DNA of 64,000 nt, taken from the NCBI RefSeq assembly GCF_949628265.1, contig NC_088788.1, positions 18,538,001 to 18,602,000 of the forward strand, read 5' to 3'. Positions 59,162 to 64,000 of this stretch are shown here, in pieces. Origin of the DNA: Cloeon dipterum. Taxonomy: Eukaryota > Arthropoda > Insecta > Ephemeroptera > Baetidae. The position numbers and the translations under genes are program-made. Position 1 is the stretch's first letter; every line of letters begins with the position of its first letter. The notes under the pieces were generated by a model. It worked only from the letters and a program-made list of their open reading frames with translations, made no database searches and was not told where the DNA came from.

Positions 59162-59165
59162 TAAA
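59160..59165 (+). terminator. SGSH polyadenylation signal overlapping its stop codon
   Basis: The last two bases of the TAA stop form the start of AATAAA. The 3' UTR would be only a few tens of bases, ending in or near the 60-bp gap before the PEX7 stop. Confidence 0.6.
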
Positions 59166-59221
59166 ATATCACTTTTAAAATTGCTCTATCAAGCTTAAGT
59201 AAAAAGATTATCACATAAAAC

Positions 59222-60802
59222 TCATTTCTGGAGGAAAAGCTTTTGGGGCCGATCAAGAACTATCTGTTTTGAGAGTGTTTCTGGCGTGTAAACGCACATT
59301 AACGAATCCCATCCACAGTCGGCGATTTGGCCTGGGACGTGTAGGTTGAAGTCTAATCCATAGACAAACTCGGTGTGCTGATTGATTGTTTCGATTGGCT
59401 CCGCGCAATTTTTAAAATCCCATATTCTAAAAAAATCATGAGCAAGATTCAGATTGAAATAAAAACTATAAATGGAAGTTCCTACCTTGTGCTGAAATCG
59501 TAAGAAACCGCTGCCAAAACTGACGTTTGGTGGGGCGAAAACTGAACTCTTCTAACTGCCATCTGGCACCCCTGAAAAGATAAAAAATTTGTAGAAACAA
59601 ATATTTAAAAAATGTTTTTAAGTACTATTTGCTCAAATATGGGTGCGTTAAATTTCCTCAAATCCCATCCTCGAACCAAACCATCAGACGCAGCAGTGAC
59701 GAGAATCTGCTCTTGGTATTTGCACCAATCGCAGCTCAGGACTTCAGCTTGGTGGGCGCCGATCTTCATTGTCGGACTCTGTGGCACCGCTGCATTCCAT
59801 ATGAACAGACCTCCATCTCCAGAGACTGACGCGAAACTTCTTGGAATGAGTGGGGACCAAACTGCACTGTAGACGATTCCTGAGTGGCCAGCAAACGTAG
59901 CCAAAGATTGAGGCCGAGTTGGGTCCCACTGTGAAGCATCAAATTGTTTAGACTATATGGAAAAAATTGGAAACTAAAATTAAATAGCACGTTCTTGTAA
60001 TGTACAAAGACCTCAGGCCTCATCAGCAGTACTTTACCTCAAAAAAAAAAAAAAATTCATTGACTATAAAAGCTGAACAGAAAAAGCACAAACGTATGTT
60101 AATTTATTCAACTTAAATTTATTAGATAGGTAGATAGAATAGATAATTTTGTTTATTTTCCAGAATTAATCCACGCAGAGCTGAGAGCTATTTGAAAAAT
60201 TAATTTTCATAAACCTGAATTTGTATTTTCATTTTTTTTCTCAAAATGTATCAATTATTTTTTCATCTTTATGTGTACATACCAATTTGATAGTGCAGTC
60301 CCAGGAGGCTGTAATGAATTGCTGCTCTAGTCTCGTTTTGTTCCAGTCGACCCCGTAGACTTCTTTGCTGTGCTCTTTATACACCATCAGAGGAATACTC
60401 TAATAATTTTTTTATTTGTATTTTTCAACTGTTGAAACGGTTTTAATATATTTAAAGTACCTGTCCGGCGTTCCACAGTTGCACAGATCCGTCTCCACTT
60501 GCAGATACCAAGATGTTAGGGTCGTTTTCGCTCCAGGCGACATCGTACAAGGCGTCGTCCCACACCAGCTTGTTCAGCAGCTCAATTTGCCCTGTAGACG
60601 TGACTGCAACGTTGAAAATCGCACCTTGGCCTGCGTGATGTTTAATTCAAATTATTCAGAGCTAAACTGCGTGATGAATGAGCATACCAGACAATCCAAA
60701 ATGCTGGGAGGCTGCACAAACCAACCGGTCGGCGTGGAAAGGCGAAAATTGCAGAGAATAGCCATGGAGATTGGCTGTTTTGAAAACCCTCGTTCCCATC
60801 AT
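59222..60802 (-). CDS. Pex7: PEX7, peroxisomal PTS2 import receptor (WD40)
   Basis: WD40 beta-propeller that carries PTS2 proteins into peroxisomes. Six exons: 60688-60802, 60461-60630, 60283-60399, 59626-59928, 59486-59571 and 59222-59426, giving 331 residues (human 323). Landmarks: [137 protein letters not shown] and [20 protein letters not shown]. The order and spacing of WD repeats follow human PEX7. The start uses the first of two adjacent ATGs (60802). Intron 3 (59929-60282) is the longest and contains an A15 run at 60041-60055. The stop lies 60 bp from the convergent SGSH stop. Confidence 0.95.
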
Positions 60803-61541
60803 GCACCTTAGGCCAAAATATTGTGATCAGACTTTAATCTTATCAGTCTTGAGTAAGCTGAAAAGGGAACGTTCCGCTTTAATGTGTAAATTGTATGCAC
60901 CAAAGGTTTCATGAGCTTGGAAGAAAATGATGATTAAAAATTTATCATTTTTGAGCAATGAAGCCGGATGGATTTCCCACGATTATTTTATGAATTTTAT
61001 TAAAGGGGCATTTTTTAGCCTTCCATGATAAAATTTGGTTTGCAGACTCTCCTTGACGAGAGAAATCAGGTTTTTTTCATATAAAAAAACATCATCTGGA
61101 GTTACTTTCAATCACTTCAGCATTTAACAAAAAAATTGAAGTGTGAAAAGTAGTATGTTTAGCATTAAAAGATGTAACATTCATTCTAAAATAAAAAAAA
61201 AAATATCCTGCATTCCCCTCTATGTGTCAGCAAAAACCCTGACACTATGGTAAACAACTTCCGAGAATTCCCGCAAGTAAAAATGAGCCTTCAATCGATT
61301 TGTGTCATCAAGTCTTAATGCCCAAATCATCACTAAAACTTGTAAATTTAAAACCATAACTAAAAACAATGCTAGATTGAAAATTTTGGCTTCGGACTGG
61401 TGACCGGTGCAATGCAAACTGAACACATTTGTGCATGTCAGAGCGGAACGACCCAGGGTTCCCTTTATAGCGACCTATCAAGAGAGGGCCGGCGATAATT
61501 TAAAATAAAATGCCGCATTTGAAGGAATTAACCTCAATAAC
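60803..61541. other. Spacer between PEX7 start and ACBD6 3' end
   Basis: About 740 bp of AT-rich DNA, both neighbours on the minus strand. It must hold the PEX7 promoter. No further exon recognised. Confidence 0.4.
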
Positions 61542-61547
61542 TTTATT
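61542..61547 (-). terminator. Likely polyadenylation signal of the METTL23-SLIRP-ACBD6 unit
   Basis: The minus strand reads AATAAA about 55 bp after the ACBD6 stop codon. It is the only canonical signal seen in the right place for the three closely packed frames; there is no room for one between them. Confidence 0.6.
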
Positions 61548-61601
61548 CGCAGGCTAATTACAACAAACTCACTGTCAACAACCTACAGTAACGTGCATTA
61601 T

Positions 61602-62315
61602 TTACGCGGTTAGTAACTCGGCTATGTCCGGACTACACGCAACATCCACAGGCTTTTCTCCCTCGCTGTCCTTGGCGTCGGGGTCCGCGCCGCCCTCGAG
61701 CAGCAGTCGGATGACACTCTCGTGTCCGCAGGAGGCCGCGTAGTGCAGCGCCGTCTGGCCGTCCGCGTCCTTGAAGTCAACGTCGACGCCGAGCTGCAGC
61801 AGACATCGAACGACGTCCGCGTTGCCGCGGTCGGCGGCCCAGTGCAGCGACGTCATGCCCATCTCGTCCCACTGGTTCACGTCAGCGCCGCCCTCCGCCA
61901 GCTGGCGCACCCGGTCCACACGGCCCTCCTTGGCCCAGTCCAGCAGGCTCTTGTCCACATCCTCAATCTGCTCCTCCGGCTCGGCGAGTGGACAAGACAC
62001 AGACACCCAGCCGGTGGGCATGTCCCTCGCCTCGTCCTCCCACTCGGGCCCGACCCGCGTCACCACGTCGATGTACCTCAACATGGCCTCCCCGGTGGAC
62101 AGGTCGCCGAGCGCCTTCCACGCCTCCCACTTCTGCTTGGCCGTCACGTTGAACCACGACGGCTGAGCGGTGTCACATCTGCCAACAGTGGCCTGTTTGT
62201 ACAGGCCGTACAGCTGCAGCAGCACTTTCGAGTCCAGGTTGCCGGCCACCGACTGCACGTACGTGGAGGCCAACTTGAACCTTGCTTCTAATTCTAAATC
62301 TACATTACTAGCCAT
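61602..62315 (-). CDS. Acbd6: Acyl-CoA-binding domain protein 6 with ankyrin repeats
   Basis: Binds long-chain acyl-CoA and is linked to lipid and N-myristoylation metabolism in other animals. Single-exon frame of 237 residues. The acyl-CoA-binding domain is residues 6-95 (LEARFKLASTYVQSVAGNLD, LLQLYGLYKQATVGRCDT, WFNVTAKQKWEAWKALGDLS). The linker is acidic. Two to three ankyrin repeats follow (GMTSLHWAADRGNADVVRCL, DGQTALHYAASCGHESVIRL, then a third short repeat). The ATG at 62315 has A at -3 and G at +4. It starts 19 bp after the SLIRP stop codon on the same strand. Confidence 0.95.
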   Translation of the reverse strand: MASNVDLELEARFKLASTYVQSVAGNLDSKVLLQLYGLYKQATVGRCDTAQPSWFNVTAKQKWEAWKALGDLSTGEAMLRYIDVVTRVGPEWEDEARDMPTGWVSVSCPLAEPEEQIEDVDKSLLDWAKEGRVDRVRQLAEGGADVNQWDEMGMTSLHWAADRGNADVVRCLLQLGVDVDFKDADGQTALHYAASCGHESVIRLLLEGGADPDAKDSEGEKPVDVACSPDIAELLTA

Positions 62316-62334
62316 TGCAAATCCAGGGGCTGCG

Positions 62335-62595
62335 TTATTGGTTCTGCTGCACTGGATTGACTGACAAGTGCTGGCCTTCTAGGTGATGATTCTGCTTGTT
62401 GAGGGCGTTCGAGTATGCGTTCTGGTTGCCGAAGGTTACAAAGCCGTAGCCACGGCTCATTCCGGTGTTCTTGTCAAAGACGACGTAGGCAGACGCCACA
62501 TTGCCGAACTCTGAGAAGTAGGTGCGCAATTCTTGGTGTCCGATCGTCCAGGGCAGGTTGCCAACGAAAACTCTCTGGATAGCGCGAGCGGCCAT
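62335..62595 (-). CDS. Slirp: SLIRP-like mitochondrial RNA-binding protein
   Basis: A single RRM protein; the family binds mitochondrial mRNAs with LRPPRC and stabilises them. Single-exon frame of 86 residues (human 109). RNP2 is VFVGNLPW and RNP1 is RGYGFVTF, with FDKNTGMSRGYGFVTF close to the FDKETGFHRG region of human SLIRP, and NALNKQNHHLEGQHL near the C-terminus as in the human NALQQENHIIDG. The short basic N-terminus (MAARAIQR) could act in mitochondrial targeting. The ATG at 62595, in good Kozak context (GTGAAAATGG), follows the METTL23 TGA after only two bases. Confidence 0.9.
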   Translation of the reverse strand: MAARAIQRVFVGNLPWTIGHQELRTYFSEFGNVASAYVVFDKNTGMSRGYGFVTFGNQNAYSNALNKQNHHLEGQHLSVNPVQQNQ

Positions 62596-62597
62596 TT

Positions 62598-63399
62598 TCA
62601 CGACTTGGCGATTTCGAGCAGGTGGATGGTGTGATCTTGCATCAACTCGTGCACGTCGATGCCCGACTCAGCTCCTAGAGTGGTCAGCGGAATGTCCTCA
62701 CACCGCAAACCCCACTTGTTCAGTAAATAATCAATCGACCAGTCTGCGCTCCTCTCTTGATAGGTGCACAGAAATTTGGCGTGCGGGTTTTTCTCGAGCA
62801 AAAAGGAAACAGTTACCAAAATGTCCTCGAAGAGGGAAGGCTCGTAGAAGCAGTCAGAGCCAAGGATCAGGTCGACCGGCCCAAGGTTGAACGAGTTGTG
62901 CAGGAAGAGGCCCCAGGACAGTCCAATGACACGCACTCGTCCGGTTAGACCGTTTACGTCACAAACTCGCTGACAGTGCTGAAGACTGCGTGGCAAGCTG
63001 GCGCAGTCAGACAAGGTGACTTCGGCCCCACACTTAGCGGCGACGATGCCGGGTAGACTAGTGCCTGCGCCGATTTCGAGGACTCGTTTGCCTGGCAGCT
63101 CTCGACGGTGTTCCCACAGGAACCAAGCGAGAACCGGTGCAGATGGCCACGTGTAGAAGTTGTAGCTCGCTTGTAGCAGCTGGAAATTGGGCAATCGTTA
63201 GGAAATATTATTGGGAAAGAGGTCGCCGGGGTTAAGCGCCATTATCGGGCTTGGGTGCGGAACAGCATGCGGTGCTAGTTGTTTCAGCTTTTACCTCTGG
63301 AATAATGACTTCAAGGGTTTCCGGCGTGCTCCCGTCGATTATTGGGTTTTTCGTTTTGAATACGAACTTTTTTATCTTTTCACCAGACCCATCAGACAT
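62598..63399 (-). CDS. Mettl23: METTL23-type methyltransferase
   Basis: SAM-dependent methyltransferase of the METTL21/23 group; mammalian METTL23 methylates histone H3 arginine 17 and acts in the nucleus. Two exons: 63295-63399 and 62598-63179, giving 228 residues. The N-terminal exon reads FVFKTKNPIIDGSTPETLEV. Exon 2 has YNFYTWPSAPVLAWFLWEHR, motif I VLEIGAGTSLPGIVAAKCGA, SDCASLP, the post-core ILGSDCFYEPSLFEDIL and STYQ-like CTYQERSADWSIDYLLNKW, all matching human METTL23 in order. The start is the ATG at 63399 (MSDGSGEK). The intron is 115 bp, phase 0. It is the first frame of a tight three-gene array with SLIRP and ACBD6. Confidence 0.95.
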
Positions 63400-63852
63400 T
63401 AGAAATTTGGAGAAAAGACATAATTTGCCCAAGCTTGATAACCATCACGTTGCACAGTAGCACTCGGTTGCCAACCTAACCAATATAATTTGTGATTGCG
63501 TCATTTTATGTAGCTATGCTTACTGACACAAAAATATGAAAATATGTAAAAAAAACAAATTTAAATTCAACAATTAAATATTTTGCTTTATACTGAACGT
63601 CACAAGGGGCAGAAATTTAGGAAAAAGAAGAAATATTTATTAGCCTTAACAGTTGGCAACTCGATTCTTTTTACCTTGACCTTTCAAAGAGGGCAGCACC
63701 ACTCTGACGGCTGACGGCCGACGACGACGACAGGCCAGGCTTATTTACATGGCGTCTCTCGTTTAAAGTGTCAGTCGTATGAGGTGTGCTCGCTTATTCG
63801 ATTACAGCCCTGTTGTTACGTGAAAAATCGCAGATATTAGGAAAGGAGCAAG
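63400..63852. promoter_or_regulatory. Divergent promoter region of METTL23 and SEC63
   Basis: Only 453 bp lie between the two start codons on opposite strands, so the interval must contain both promoters and 5' leaders. It is AT-rich on the METTL23 side and GC/CpG-richer near 63690-63760 (GGCTGACGGCCGACGACGAC). No TATA box in an obvious position on either side. Confidence 0.6.
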
Positions 63853-63976
63853 ATGGGAGGACAAAAGTTTCAATATGACGAGAGCGGTGGAACATTTTTC
63901 TACTTCCTCATCTCATTTTTGGCACTTCTTCTCGTCCCCGGGACTTACTATTATTGGCCACGTAGTACAGTTGAAG
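63853..63976 (+). CDS. Sec63: SEC63 translocation protein, first coding exon (gene continues off window)
   Basis: SEC63 is an ER membrane J-protein that recruits BiP to the Sec61 translocon. Only exon 1 is visible: 41 codons plus one base, ending before GTAAAT in phase 1. MGGQKFQYDESGGTFFYFLI matches the human start MAGQQFQYDDSGNTFFYFL closely, followed by the first transmembrane segment and TYYYWPRSTVE. The J domain and Brl domain would lie to the right of the window. Confidence 0.93.
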
Positions 63977-64000
63977 GTAAATAATCATGAAAATATTAAT

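Noticed and set aside
61722-62291. Frames opposite ACBD6 (189 and 131 codons)
   Set aside because: Shadows of the GC-rich ACBD6 reading frame.
1-64000. CRISPR arrays, operons of bacterial type, prophage
   Set aside because: No regularly spaced repeats or bacterial genes; genes contain spliceosomal introns, so the DNA is eukaryotic.

Overview
The window is nuclear DNA of an arthropod, most likely an insect. The central gene encodes an Even-skipped type homeodomain protein. Most introns in the other genes are only about 50-70 bp, coding exons are GC-richer than the AT-rich flanks, and SINE, LINE and foldback repeats are scattered through the non-coding DNA. I cannot name the species. All protein calls rest on reading translated exons and recalling family sequences; no search was run. 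Splice sites were placed by hand from GT-AG signals, reading-frame continuity and family similarity.

Left block (1-5080), all on the minus strand: a Lunapark ER-junction protein cut off by the left window edge, a VCP-lysine methyltransferase (VCPKMT/METTL21D), a doubtful small ORF, and a small cysteine-rich secreted protein with a TATA box.

Middle (5080-48800): a gene-poor stretch around even-skipped, whose coding exons lie between 18833 and 25371 on the plus strand. About 13 kb upstream and 23 kb downstream hold no gene I can recognise. They carry pieces of three retrotransposon or SINE groups, several unnamed repeat pairs and microsatellites. By analogy with other insects this is probably eve regulatory DNA, but that is inference.

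Right part: a divergent DNAJB13-like HSP40 gene (48808-50720), a 500-N assembly gap, another SINE, a 436 bp foldback element, then a compact cluster from 57146 to the right edge. The cluster holds SGSH (heparan N-sulfatase), PEX7 (convergent, stop codons only 60 bp apart), and then METTL23, SLIRP and ACBD6 packed on the minus strand with only 2 bp and 19 bp between successive reading frames. SEC63 starts divergently at the right edge.

The two most interesting signals are these. The METTL23-SLIRP-ACBD6 array looks like a single tricistronic mRNA. A SINE family in the window shares one body but has two different heads: one copy carries a 5S-rRNA-derived head, and at least two others a different head with a tRNA-like A box.
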